Assembly (NCBI GenBank): GCA_014058105.1
Contig: JACGCM010000679.1
Coordinates: 1,292,516-1,356,515 of the forward strand
From: Kingdonia uniflora
Lineage: Eukaryota > Streptophyta > Magnoliopsida > Ranunculales > Circaeasteraceae
Direction of reading: 5' to 3'
DNA length: 64,000 nt
This document shows, piece after piece, positions 53,384 through 64,000 of the stretch. Under the pieces are notes generated by a model. That model made no database searches. It worked only from the letters and a program-made list of their open reading frames with translations, and was not told where the DNA came from. The stretch's first letter is position 1, and the number at the start of each line of letters is the position of its first letter. The position numbers and the translations under genes were made by a program.

Positions 53384-55993
53384 TATTGTTGGCAGAAGAA
53401 TCAGAAAATACTTCTAATTTTTTTGAGCAAGTGTGGGCCAACAAGAAGCAATAATGGCATCAAAACTTCTACGCAAATTTACCATAAGCCACCTAGGTTT
53501 TTGATGTATAATTTGATTCACATTAAGCCGGTGCTAAGGTTATTCTATAAGGAATAATGACATTATAGAGGATGATACTCATTCTAGACGAAGAAAACAA
53601 AACTGAGAGATGCAGAAAACAAAAGATAACTTATGGAAAGGGAATTCATTGACTGACAATGTTTTGACCTATTTACTGCTTGATTATGCATGCCCTCCAT
53701 AACAAATTGGAAGGTTAACATGACTGAGAAACAAATACAACCTAATAATCCGGATAAATATTAGGCCCATTAAGACGATTTTCTGAAGGAAATAACCCAG
53801 ATATTAAAGCTTGCCAAACCACTTCTATTTAGTCGCTGATTTCAATGTAGATACAAATACACGAGTTTTTAAAGACCCCAAGTGGAAGGCATTGCAGTCT
53901 AAATCAGAACTAGTTAACATTTAAGTTACATACAGAAGAATGTGATACAAGAAGAATAACTGCAGCTGAGAGATGGTTTAATAGATATGCAAATATTGGA
54001 TTGAAATACTATCACAGTTTATGTATTTGACCGAATACTATCATTTGCTAAAAGACATAAGATATTACAACATATGATACTTCTAAAACTATATCATAGA
54101 AAATCTCAAACCGCGCATAGTTCTATTAATCTCACAAAATGCATAAATGCAAGTTATTATAGTAAGATAATCACAGCAAACTAACAAGATCCACATAACG
54201 TTAAGTTCTCAAAATCCTCACCGTTGTATAAAAATTTGGATGAGAATATAATACAAACTTCAAACAAAATCCACGGCCTACTGAATTAAAATGCTTGTAG
54301 GATTTAATTTTTGTAGGATTTGGTCTTCAGTTAATAAGTAACTAAATTAACCAGTCAGTCCTGACCAAAATGTTTGTAGGATCGGTCCATGATTTGTAGA
54401 CAGCTCTGACGGTACTAAAAATATGTCGCTTGATATAATCCGTTTGCAACGACAACGTTGAACAGGATGATGTTAATGCAAGTCAGACTAAAGTTGAATG
54501 ATGTACAAATTACAAACAACAAAATCGAAAGAGAATTTAATGACAAACAAAGTTTTGACCTACTTGATCATGTTGGCGCCTCTTCTACTTTACAAGTAAT
54601 AAAAGTTGCTTAAAACTACAACAACAGTATTTAAGCAAGCCAGACAAGTTCATTTTGTGATTTAGGATTTGATAACATTTGAAAAAGGAAGACTATTGAA
54701 AAAAAAAAAAAATGTTCTTTCTCCCTTCGTCGATATTCGAGAGTATTTGGATTGAATTGTTTATGAGGGTAGGCATGTTGTGTCCACATTTTAGAAAAGG
54801 TTAAATAACTCTTATAAATGGAGAATGAGAAACCTCGGAAGGAGGACAGTCTTGTGGCCTTTACGCTTAACAAAATGGAAGATGAGAAAGGGACGAGGTC
54901 AGCATTGTGGCCTTTTCACAGTGACGCTGGTATTATGGCTCGTATGCATTGCAAGGAAATTTGAAGGAAAGAAAAATTGTCCATTTTATTGTTCATGGTT
55001 AATGAGGGATGGTTACTTGGATGTTGTTTTTCCTTGTAAATTTTGAGTTCTTCTACCTTCCTTTTTTGGAGAGGCATGTGATTTTTTTCTTGTTTTATTG
55101 TTATCTCGTTTTGATTTGGCCTCTTTACATCAATAGAAATTACATTTATAATAAGACCTAAGAGAGAAAGAGAGACTAATAAGCTTAAAAATATGTCGTA
55201 TTTATTTTAAGATAGGTAAAAACGACACTTCACTTTAAAAAAAGAAAAGATGCTGACACTCAAACACACGTGTTTAACACTATTTACGAGGTATTTTTCT
55301 ATTTTTGCCGCTTCCGACACTCGAACACGTGTTTAACACTATTTACGAGTTACTTTTCTATTTTTTGCCGCTTCCGACACCTTGTACCCATGTCAGACAC
55401 TGACACCCGTATCTGTGTTGCTGTTACCTAAATTTTAAGTATTTGCCAAAATCGAAACTAATTACTGTTAAATCTCTAGCCAAAAGGAGGTTTTGCACGA
55501 CTCATCGGACACAAACAGACAGATTTGTTTAAAGACCAGGAGCACGAGAGATTCTAACAACACGCTCAAACAACGGAAAAATGACTCCTAAAATCAAGCT
55601 TACTACTGTGCCGAACAAGTTAAGTATATTCATAAATGAGGGAGCCCAATCGGACACCTATATCACTCATCCACGTAAACTTATCTTGAGCTTTGTTCCG
55701 TTCTATACTTTTAGACTAGGGTCAAAATTATAGAAAACCTTTTATGCAGATACTATTCATGAAACATAATTAAAACGGATAAACAGAGAAGCATTCATTA
55801 ATGAGCAACAAGCCATGACCAAATGCACTCTAATTATGCTTTGATAAACCTTTATACAAACATACTTCAATGGTTTGCAAACTTCTTGGAATTGGATGTG
55901 ACTAACAATGTCGTTTTTCGATAACACGTTATAACTCTATAGTTTCATCCAAAGACCGTTTACCTAATTATGAGTTAGGGGTTAGTAAAATAC
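53384..55993. other. Intergenic AT-rich DNA, no gene recognised
   Basis: No exon of either neighbour was found. It should contain downstream exons of the DYAD-like gene if that gene is complete, but none was recognisable. Small open frames at 54631-54873 and 54825-55046 have no family match. Confidence 0.4.
55255..55375. repeat. Tandem duplication, unit about 61 bp
   Basis: GACACTC(A/G)AACAC...CGTGTTTAACACTATTTACGAG...TTTGCCGCTTCC occurs at 55255-55315 and again at 55316-55375 with a few changes. A third start, GACAC, follows. Confidence 0.85.
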
Positions 55994-56081
55994 TTAAACG
56001 GGTATATTTTCACACCTCAATAGTATCAAAACAACCATAAACATAAACATTCCCAAATAAAAGTAGGAACAGTAAATGTAC

Positions 56082-56791
56082 CTCTCTAGCCAATACTCAT
56101 TAAGTCCGCCTTTGTTTTTCCTTCTCTGAAACCTAGCTTTCCCATCCGGTGTCAACTTCCCCGGCATATCTTTCAACAAATGATCCAACAAACCCGTATC
56201 CCCAATATCCTTCCTCGCTTCATTTCTCAAATTCTCCCGAAGCATCGGCGCCCCTTTCTCCTTCATAATCTCATAAAGCTTTGTCTCCGCCCTCTCATAC
56301 CTTCACATAACAAACAATCAAACAAAACAATCAAATCAAACCCAATTACAAATTCTTGAAAAACCCAATCAAATAAAAAAATAAACCCACCTCTCTGCAG
56401 ACCATTTATGTTCTATTAATGGTGTTTTCTTCTTCGTTAAAGGCGCAATCGTAGCGTAGGGGCTCGAAGATTTGCGCTTAAGATTGGTTAAAAATGGTGG
56501 TGGTGGTGAAGGGGGTTTCTCTGGTTTCTTGAATTGGAGTTTAAGACGAACACCCCAACTTGGAAGAACTGATCTTCGATTCAACAACGAAACACTTTGA
56601 TTGCGAGGCGGAGATGATGAAACATCATCATCATCATCATCATCACCAATCTTCACATCTTCTTCGTCTGATGCCTCCAACGATGCTTCCTCGCCCGGAT
56701 TGCTCCCCAAGAGTAGTAACTCTTTGTGAATGCTGGGAGAAGAAGATGACGTTGTTGATGATGGTGATGAGGTCTTCACCTTCTCCTCCAT
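56082..56791 (-). CDS. DYAD/AMEIOTIC1 (SWI1)-like gene, first two exons
   Basis: Exon 1: ATG 56789-56791 to donor at 56391 (WSAER, then GTGGGT). Exon 2: acceptor TGAAG, then 56300-56082 to donor GTACAT. The phases agree. Exon 1 encodes a Ser/Asp-rich, basic N-terminus with an Asp run from a (GAT)n stretch (56623-56645) and KRKSSS/TKKKT basic patches. Across the junction lies WSAER-YERAETKLYEIMKEKG, then EARKDIGDTGLLDHLLKDMP, KARFQRRKN and NEYWLER. This is the conserved core of plant DYAD/AM1/SWI1 proteins, nuclear factors needed for meiotic entry and sister-chromatid cohesion. The N-terminus is unlike that of SWI1, so it may be the shorter paralogue. Further exons after 56082 were not found; the gene may have a long intron or be truncated. 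Confidence 0.68.
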
Positions 56792-56821
56792 TTTTAGACG
56801 TCTCGAAGGAGTAAGGTTTCT

Positions 56822-57066
56822 GTGTGTGTGTTTCGCTTTCTGTGATTGAATAATTAGGGTTTTTTTTATTGGAAAAAATGTTTCCTAATTTAATTGGGGT
56901 ATCAAAACTAATCGATGTCTCTCTTTGATTTAAAGTTTGGGGGCACGATTTGGGTCGGGTACTCGGAACTGAAACATCTCTCACCCGAACACTGGCATTC
57001 CAATTTCCTAGACCAAAAGCTAAACATTTCTACCACGTTGTTGTTGGGGAGGTACATCTTCCTCAT
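56822..57066. other. Upstream region of the DYAD-like gene
   Basis: Contains a short (GT)n stretch (56821-56831) and AT-rich leader sequence. No clear TATA box. No other gene. Confidence 0.35.
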
Positions 57067-57068
57067 TA

Positions 57069-57408
57069 GTACAATGAAACTTATCTAAATGCACCCTTCA
57101 TACAAACGCACGTGCACAAAAAATGTGGGTTAGGAATTTTGTGTACGTTGTGTAATGTGCAATATATTTATATACCTATGTATAATTCCACTTATTTAAC
57201 ATAAGTAATAAATTAGGTACAAATAGAAAAATTAGTCACTTAATGTTCCAATTACATTCCCTAAAAATTAACATTCTAAGATGTTTCCCAATAAAACATT
57301 AATTAACATTTAATGCAAAATTAGATTACCAAAAACTCAAATATAACTTTGTAAATGCACACTTTTAATTGATTCCTGGAGCGTGCATCTAGATAAGTTT
57401 CATTGTAC
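57069..57408. mobile_element. MITE with 25 bp inverted repeats and TA flanks
   Basis: The left terminus GTACAATGAAACTTATCTA... (57069-57093) is matched by its reverse complement at 57384-57408 with a single mismatch in 25 bases. TA flanks both sides (57067-57068 and 57409-57410). 340 bp, AT-rich, noncoding. TA duplication suggests a Tc1/mariner (Stowaway-like) origin, though the terminal sequence is not the classic CTCCCTCCGT. Confidence 0.78.
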
Positions 57409-57763
57409 TAAACATTGTATAATTTTCAAAGGGCCGAAATGAGTTTTTGAAAGTACAAATGCAGTTTTATGTTACTTGAATGAGAAGCGGATATAGGAAT
57501 AGAACTAAAAAAGGGAAAGATGTTAAAGAAAATTAACCGAGTGGGAAACAGTGGAGAACGTGTATGAAGCGTAAGAAGAAGAGAATTCTAAAACTTGAAC
57601 TCCTTAGGTAAACATAATTCAATTGAGAGATAACAAATTTATTACTGTTAGATATCAAGCAAGTCTACTTACGCAATTATACACAATAGAACAATACTAT
57701 ATATGCAAGAAAGAGAGCTTGACATATTGAGGTTAGCCCTTAGGTTGTAGTTCTAGGTTACAA

Positions 57764-57787
57764 TATATATATATATACAATATATAT

Positions 57788-57820
<33 letters not shown>

Positions 57821-57836
57821 TGTATATATATACTAG
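57764..57836. repeat. (TA)n microsatellite with palindromic layout
   Basis: Four runs of (TA)n are separated by ACAATA, TAATA and TTGTA. The arrangement ACAATATAT...ATATATTGTA is self-complementary and would form a long cruciform or hairpin. GAACCCGTGCTACGCACG follows at 57841-57858. Confidence 0.85.
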
Positions 57837-60800
57837 GTTATGAACCCGTGCTACGCACGACTGCTTAAGTTCATAATGGGTTATGGTGTAACGTATCTTA
57901 TTACCATTCTCTTCACAGCTTATTTTTATTTAAATGACAAATAAACCAATTTATTAATTTTTTGCAAGAAAGTTTTGTCCCGCAAAATCAAGTACGAAGG
58001 TAATCTATCAAACAAAGATGAGCTAAATAATCACATAAAGGGGATACTAATGCAAGGAGGAAAGAAAATGTTAGAAATTAAAATTAGTTGTACAAAACTA
58101 CACACGTCTTTATCTTGCAATTCTTTTTACAATTTTTTAAGCATTATCTTTGCCCACAATGGATCCCTGATACTCAATTACTATATATGGCTACCACGTC
58201 TATCGATGCACATAAAGTTCTTTGAATTTCCCACCAATTCCCTCTTTGTTTATATTGCTCCTTTTTTAAATTGGCGATGAAGCTTAAGTTGCCTTTCAGA
58301 TGTTAAATAACACATGAGTTATGACTTCGATAGCTTGTATTACATGATCTTCATAATTCTGAGAATTCAGCAACAACTAAAAACCAGTCAATAAATTATT
58401 TTCAGAAATTAAAAAAATTTGTTGTTAAATTTATATGTACTTCAGAGCCCGAATAAATTCGTGCGACTAAGGCATCTCATAGTGCTCAAAGAGCAACATT
58501 TTGAGTTTCATATCTGCTTGCTTTATGGTTCCAAGTCGCATATCATATATAATAATGAAGAATATTCATATCTTAATTAATAAAAAGTTGAGGTAATACA
58601 TTTAGATTACCTTTCCAAGGGTGTTAGATTTTCTATCCAACAATATCTGGAAAAAAGAGGTTGTTCTTAACCCTCGGATTAGTAACTGCAACTTGGTTGA
58701 ATACTATCCTTTACATTTCTGAAGAGCGCTATTGTAAGCTATTGTCTTGGATATCTTGGAGGATAAGTCCAAATCTTCTTGTCCTAAAAAAAATCCAAAT
58801 GCAAGGTTATAAGATATCGTATCTCTGAAGGGTCAAATAAGAGAAAAGCAAAGTTAGAATATTAAAACCTTTAATTGAAGGAAGTTTTAGCTATTGTAGT
58901 TACAATTGCAAACATGAACCAAACAACTATGACGTGAAGCAACAACCAAGTAAAATCTAGAGAAATATCTGGATCATTTAGATCTGTTAAAAATGAAGTA
59001 TTTACTGTTAAAATATCCATCGTCTCCATTGTTAATATCCACCACTATCAACCAACATACTAAACTATTGTTTGTGCTTATGTTTGTTGCCTCACTTTAT
59101 CACTTTAATGAACTAATCTAAATTTATTTGTTTGATCAATTGGATACTATAATCCATGGAGTTTCAAATGGGTTACGTGGAACTAAACTAGTTGTCATCT
59201 ACTGATATAAAACTACTAAACCAAACTCATTACTAACCTTGACCATTTTAAAAGTATGTTTTATCTCTTGCTAATTCTTGAAGCTCATTTTATCTTTGTT
59301 GGGATTACCTCTGAATATTCACCAAATTCGTGCAAAATCTAGGCCTGTCACATGAATTAGTGTGAAGAGTACCACATAGAGCAAGATTGGAACAACTGTG
59401 TAGTGAGTGCATCGAATTAAAATGGCCAATTATAAACTTTTGCCAAAGATAAGCTTTTACAGAGGTTTTTACTTCTTATGATTTTGGATCTTTTTCTTGG
59501 AGTTCTCTTAAGAATCAAATGGTCAAACATAACCATCCGCCAATAGTTAGTTTCCTTATAGACTTGACTATCTGCATTCTTATAATTTTGATTCCTAGAA
59601 TTTTCATTAGAAAAGTTCGAAACAACTTGAGAAAATAACATAAAAGGGATATACAAATAGGTCATAGTTTATACTTTCTTGTTCTTAGTTTTGTAACTTA
59701 AAAGCCAATTTAAACAGCTGAATTACTCCTATTAGCATTGTCAATTCTTTTTTAGTGAAGTTAGGCTGACATTAGAAGGCCGTCCAAGGTGTCTACATAT
59801 CCAACCTAGCTCGGTCGTCATCGCTCAAGAGTGACACTCCACTAAGAATATTTGTTTGGGATTGTTTGATGACGGTTGTACTTGATAAAGTGTTGGGATT
59901 CTAAATACATAGTTTAGCTAGAGCTTTCTAGACTGATTATGATTTTAGTCTTGGCTAATAATCTTATTTTGGTCTACTTTGATAATCAATAAAGGAAATT
60001 ACAGACGATCGTAAATATGGGAGGTTATATAAATGAATATTCTTTGTAGAATCAGAGGACTTTGGTTATTGAGATACTCTTTTTTATATGTATATGAATT
60101 AACAAAGAAGGCGCCTCCATAATGGTTTCCCACAACTGAGATATGCATATAGGTTCAGAGTAAAATGATTGAGAGATTATCTACTCGATGCTCCATTGAA
60201 TAATGATCATTATGTAATACAATCCGAAGAAATGGACAACCTAAACCATAATATAACAAATGCATGAACAAAACTAAGGAAATCTGATTAAATTTGGAGA
60301 AGGTAAATAAAAAGTATACTTCAGTAAATTGTTCTTAAGAGTAATTTAGTGTAGAGATCTGATTAAGTAATAAAGAAAGAATAGTAAAAGAAACTTTCAA
60401 CCTAGGTAGAATGAGAGTTGTTTCTATTAAACGTTAAATGTGTTTAGGAACATAGTCTTTTTATAGCCCCCTTGCAAAAAAAAAATCCTCCACAATAAAT
60501 AAAACTCAAATTTGCTAGAAAAAAGTATTGAGAGCAAACTTATATTTTACTTTTTTTCATTGTGATTACGTTGGTGAAGAAAAATACTTTAGAAAGTCTA
60601 CAATATATCTACCGACTACCAAAGAGAAAGGTTTCATTAACTATATTCTTCACTGCATTTGAGAAACAACAACCGAAATTAGATTCGCGAGTTCATATTC
60701 AATAAAATATAAAGAAAAAATTGTGTTAGAAAATATAAAAAACTAACCGTGATAAAAGCTCTCCAAAACAACTTAAAATGAAGCTTTTAAGAAGAATGTT

Positions 60801-62109
60801 TATTCTTATAGGCTCTTTATTCAAAAATCCGGCACACTTCTTATGAGGAAATTTTTACGATCCACAATAATGAGCTAACAAATATCCAAGTAAAGATGTC
60901 TTTCACAGTAGCAATTATCGATGGTCAATACAGAGTGAGAGGGATAGGATGAGCATCATTCAGGATCTTAGTTTTATTATGCCCAATAGTTTATACTAAT
61001 CTGCCATCAAAGGATCTCGAGAGCTAAAAATAACAAAGTTCTAATATAAGTAAGAGAAGGAAATAACAAAGGCTTGAAAGTCTAAATTGGTGAATGTGAA
61101 GCCCAAACTACCATTATTTTCTCTTCTTTCTTCATATTTCCTAAACCTCAACTTGCATTGGCAAACAAAATACAATTGAACAATTAAGATAATACATAAA
61201 TGAAGACATTATATTGATAAATTAACAAATAAAGATGAGAGATAGATAGAAAATCTTTTATTTTCTACTTTACAATGTTCCTCTATATACATACCTCAAA
61301 TTTTGGCTCATAAAGAAAAGTTTATGGAGTTGTACCTGAAGAGGATTTGGGGCCAAAATTTACATAGGATCAGGTAATGTTTATAATATTTTAGTAATGA
61401 GGAATGGATAAAAATGTGGAGTTTTCCACCTTACACAAATAACACTGTCAATAATAAAGAGAACTTAAAGAATATCTGAAGAATCAAGCAACAAAACTTC
61501 GAAGACCAATAATAGAACCAACAATTCAAAAAAGAAATATACACATCAATATATGAACCCTTAAATTCTAAAAGGAAAAACAGAATTAGATTACCTGGTT
61601 GTGGGGACTTGAGATTCCTCATTGAAGCCATGAAATCTGGTATGGCATTATCCCTCAGAGAAACCTAATTGATTATTTGGAGATTCATTTCATTGCCCGA
61701 TCTTTATACTCTTCAAAGCTGGATGAAGATGATATGGGGATTTAATTATCAGAAAGTAACCGATGGTTGAGAAATTGAAAATGTTGAGAATCTAAAATTT
61801 CTATTGGAGGTAAAGATGTTACATATTATGAAGAAAGGGTAAGATGATTATAATTAGAATTGATGGAGAACATTATTTCTCTTTATGTGGTAGAGGGAAG
61901 AGAAAGAGATGTAGGGGGAGATGAGAGATAGATGGGGGTTTGAGAGAGAGAAACGGTCGAGGAAAAGGAGTAATTTCATTAATCTTTAAAATATAGGAAA
62001 TAAGTGAATTATGAATGAATTAATCCAGTCAACTTTTTACTGCCACGTAGAACAATCGAAGCAACGTGGGACAAACGAAGCCACATATGACAAAACTGAG
62101 ATTTATAAT
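57837..62109. other. Intergenic AT-rich DNA, no gene recognised
   Basis: No coding motif on either strand. The open frames at 57975-58280, 59417-59665 and 61431-61631 are AT-driven chance frames. A (GA)-rich stretch near 61890-61960 could be a plant 5' UTR on the minus strand, but no start of a coding frame follows it. Confidence 0.4.
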
Positions 62110-62130
62110 ATAAATATATATATATATATA

Positions 62131-62375
62131 TGTTAGGAGTTGGGTACAGCCCAAGCTAGGAGCCCTATTGGGTTGGGGTGTTCTACTGGACTCTTAACAA
62201 GCCATAGGCTTTTAGGGTTTATAGGGAGAGTTTGCGTAGGTTTGGTAACCTATATTGTAGGGTTATCTACTTTAAATTACGTACAAAGAAATGGTATCCA
62301 ATTAATAAGAAATCTTTTTTCTCTCAATTTCTTTCAAGATATAGAACTGGTAGATATATCTATTATTCCTCAACA
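62131..62375 (+). repeat. Copia2 5' LTR
   Basis: 245 bp, TGTTAGGAGTTGGGT...CTCAACA. The first half is close to the Copia1 LTR (CTAGGAGCCCTATTGGGTTGGGGTGTTCTACTGGACTC); the second half has diverged. CGTTATCA follows in PBS position. Confidence 0.75.
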
Positions 62376-63060
62376 CGTTATCAATATGTAAGCTAGTGGA
62401 TCAAGAGGAGAAGAAAATCACGCTTTAATCAGTATTTTCAGAAAATTCTTGCGTCCAGGAGAGGTATTTTAAAGATTTTCAAATTTAGATTCAATTTTTA
62501 TCTAATCAATATTTTATGATATCTAAATATGGATTAGTAGTATTTTTATTTTTTTTTGAATTAAAAATAACCAATTTTGGTAATTTTTACCCTTAATTAA
62601 GGGCTATTTTCAAACTAAAATTAGTTTTTCTATAGACATCAGATAGAGGCGAGACTAATTTGGTTAGATTGCGTATCCCACGAGCTTTCCAACGATATAT
62701 GGCACGTCTTAGGGAGATCCCCCAATCACTGAGAAACTCATGTTGAAACTAGTCAGTTTTACGACCAAAAACAACGTTTTTAGGTCAGATGACGTCAGCA
62801 CAAATAAATAAAAAATTAATTTTTTTTAATAATTATATATTGATGACGTCATCATTATCCTATGTTGACGTCAGCAGTAACACTTGTCAAGGATACGTGA
62901 CATTCTAACATGGCAGTGGGGTCCAAAGTGTTAGCATCAGCAGTGACACGTGTTGAGGACACGTGGCATGCTGATGTGACATGACATGTGCGAGGAATGG
63001 ATCAACATACAGAGTAATCTGTAATAATATCTCAGTAGACATGTGATGTCACAATAGAGA
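62376..63060 (+). other. Copia2 leader with ACGT-core motifs
   Basis: TGACGTCA at 62790-62797, 62844-62851 and 62866-62873, then GTGACACGTGTTGAGGACACGTGGCATGCTGATGTGAC-type repeats to about 62990. Parallel to 35170-35700 in Copia1 but with fewer units. Noncoding. Confidence 0.65.
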
Positions 63061-63239
63061 AGACTAGTTGTTTCTTTTCTCTCAGATACTTGATTTACTT
63101 TTTGTCAGTATTTTTGAATATGTTAGGAACAAATTATTTATGTTTCAATAAAGTATTCGTGACATACATGAGATTTTCAATTTGTTCTAAATTGTGATTA
63201 TTTAAATTTATTGCTTGAGAAGTAGTTAAATTCTATGCA

Positions 63240-63560
63240 TGATAGTTGATCTACTATATACAACTCGCCTACGGATCTATCTGCTCATTGAGCATGACTG
63301 ATAATCGGATGAGTGACGACACATGTCTAAGAGACATTAATACCACGCACTCGACCCTTTTGAGATATGAATACATTTTTTGTCTAGCCTTGTGCATCGG
63401 GGATGGCACGAATATCATTGGCATGACCAACATGATAGAACATACTGAGTGCATCACGATATTACTCTCTAACAGTACGATACAGGGTATCTAATCCACT
63501 TTATAAATTAGTAAATCCAGCTGGATTTTACTGAGTTTAGGGAGATACATGATAATACAT
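63240..63560 (+). pseudogene. Copia2 protease
   Basis: The frame 63246-63494 reads DDTCLRDINTTHSTLLRYEYI, then MTNMIEHTECITILLSNSTI. This corresponds to ADTxTTHTILRDKKYF and xNLIEGxGxATILLPxGT of copia protease. Better preserved than in Copia1, but a stop ends it and the active-site Gly is changed. Confidence 0.65.
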
Positions 63561-63619
63561 ATCACGTAATGACTATCAGAGAAAATGACAGACAAGGTTC
63601 TATACATTCACTCCATATC

Positions 63620-64000
63620 TAAAGGTTAGAATAAGCTATTGTAAGAGTTTCCAATATACCCTTTCGGGCTAGGATAATGAGGATAATTATCAGGAATACT
63701 TCTCAATTTTCCTTAAAATGAGAGAAGATCTAAAGAGTGTACGTGTAACGATTACTTTTGAGGAAAGTTTATTATTTTATCCTAGTATGATCAAGGTAGA
63801 GTGGGATCTCTATTATTGCTCCAAACGCATCCATGGAGACACATGTGGACCTATCCATCTACATAATGGACCACTTGAATATTTATGGTCATAATAGACG
63901 CATCTAAGAGATGGTCTTACGTTTGGCTATTATTAAAATCTAGGAATGTAATGCTAGTACGACTTCTCATTAGATTATTCGACGTAGGCTCAATTCCTAT
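63620..64000 (+). pseudogene. Copia2 integrase start
   Basis: 63800-63960 aligns with Copia1 47330-47500 (CCAAACGCATCCATGGAGAC, ACATGTGGACCTATCCATCT, TATTTATGGTCATAATAGAC), the GDICGPI...YFMVLIDASTRW block of copia integrase. Cut by the window end. Confidence 0.6.

Larger units (their letters stand above)
62131..64000 (+). mobile_element. Second Ty1/copia element (Copia2), 5' part, runs off the window
   Basis: Starts at a TG-type LTR abutting a (TA)n target (62112-62130). The leader carries three TGACGTCA palindromes, and a protease region (about 63240-63560) and the start of integrase (63810-63950) align with Copia1. The stretch between leader and protease is much shorter than in Copia1 and no gag is seen. 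Orientation plus. Confidence 0.78.

Noticed and set aside
54825..55140. Possible LINE tail (frame with LVCIARKFEGKKNCPF resembling WxxWxERNxRxFEGK).
   Set aside because: The match is limited to a few residues, with no upstream zf-RVT finger and no clear poly(A) or target duplication.
57975..61631. Several AT-rich frames of 60 to 100 codons.
   Set aside because: Composition-driven, isolated, no splice partners or motifs.

Overview
The window is plant nuclear DNA, most likely from a eudicot. Evidence: typical plant Ty3/gypsy (Tat and Tekay types) and Ty1/copia retrotransposons, a CACTA DNA transposon with the TTTAGCGACGG-type subterminal motifs of plant elements, Tourist-like and TA-flanked MITEs, GT-AG introns, and two plant-type genes (Agenet and DYAD/AMEIOTIC1-like). 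About 80% of the window is transposable-element DNA. No rRNA, tRNA or organelle genes were seen.

Left nest (about 930-34500). A LINE remnant holds a small Tourist-like MITE (fragments 1165-1331 and 33961-34252, TSD TAA). The MITE is split by a 13 kb Tat-type Ty3/gypsy element on the minus strand (1332-33960, TSD CAACT). The 3' noncoding part of that element, inside its antisense ORF, is split by a CACTA transposon (2731-22284, TSD CAG). The CACTA is in turn split by a Tekay-type chromovirus on the minus strand (11740-21367, TSD agaag/ggaag). The CACTA carries no recognisable transposase. It does carry at least six in-phase exons of a 3-hydroxyisobutyryl-CoA hydrolase (CHY1-like) gene, one exon of an unidentified gene and two RNase H remnants.

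Right nest (34501-50296). A decayed Ty1/copia element (LTRs 34501-34743 and 50062-50296) has a second, 3'-truncated Tat-type element in its leader (36568-45470, minus strand). The 5' LTR of that Tat element was hit by a short, internally deleted Ty3/gypsy element on the plus strand (41794-44907). A relative of the copia element starts at 62131 and runs off the window; it appears to lack gag.

Genic part (50300-62100). An intact-looking gene with four Agenet domains lies at 52396-53307 (minus). The first two exons of a DYAD/AMEIOTIC1-like gene lie at 56082-56791 (minus). A clean 340 bp MITE is at 57069-57408. The rest is AT-rich intergenic DNA.

The most unusual points are the five-deep nest with matching target duplications, the phase-preserving gene capture by the CACTA, the antisense ORF of the Tat element with possible introns and its own TATA-like signal, the 85 bp tandem array with a three-unit higher-order period in that element, and the repeated ACGT-core motifs in the copia leader. 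All identifications come from reading the sequence; no database search was run.
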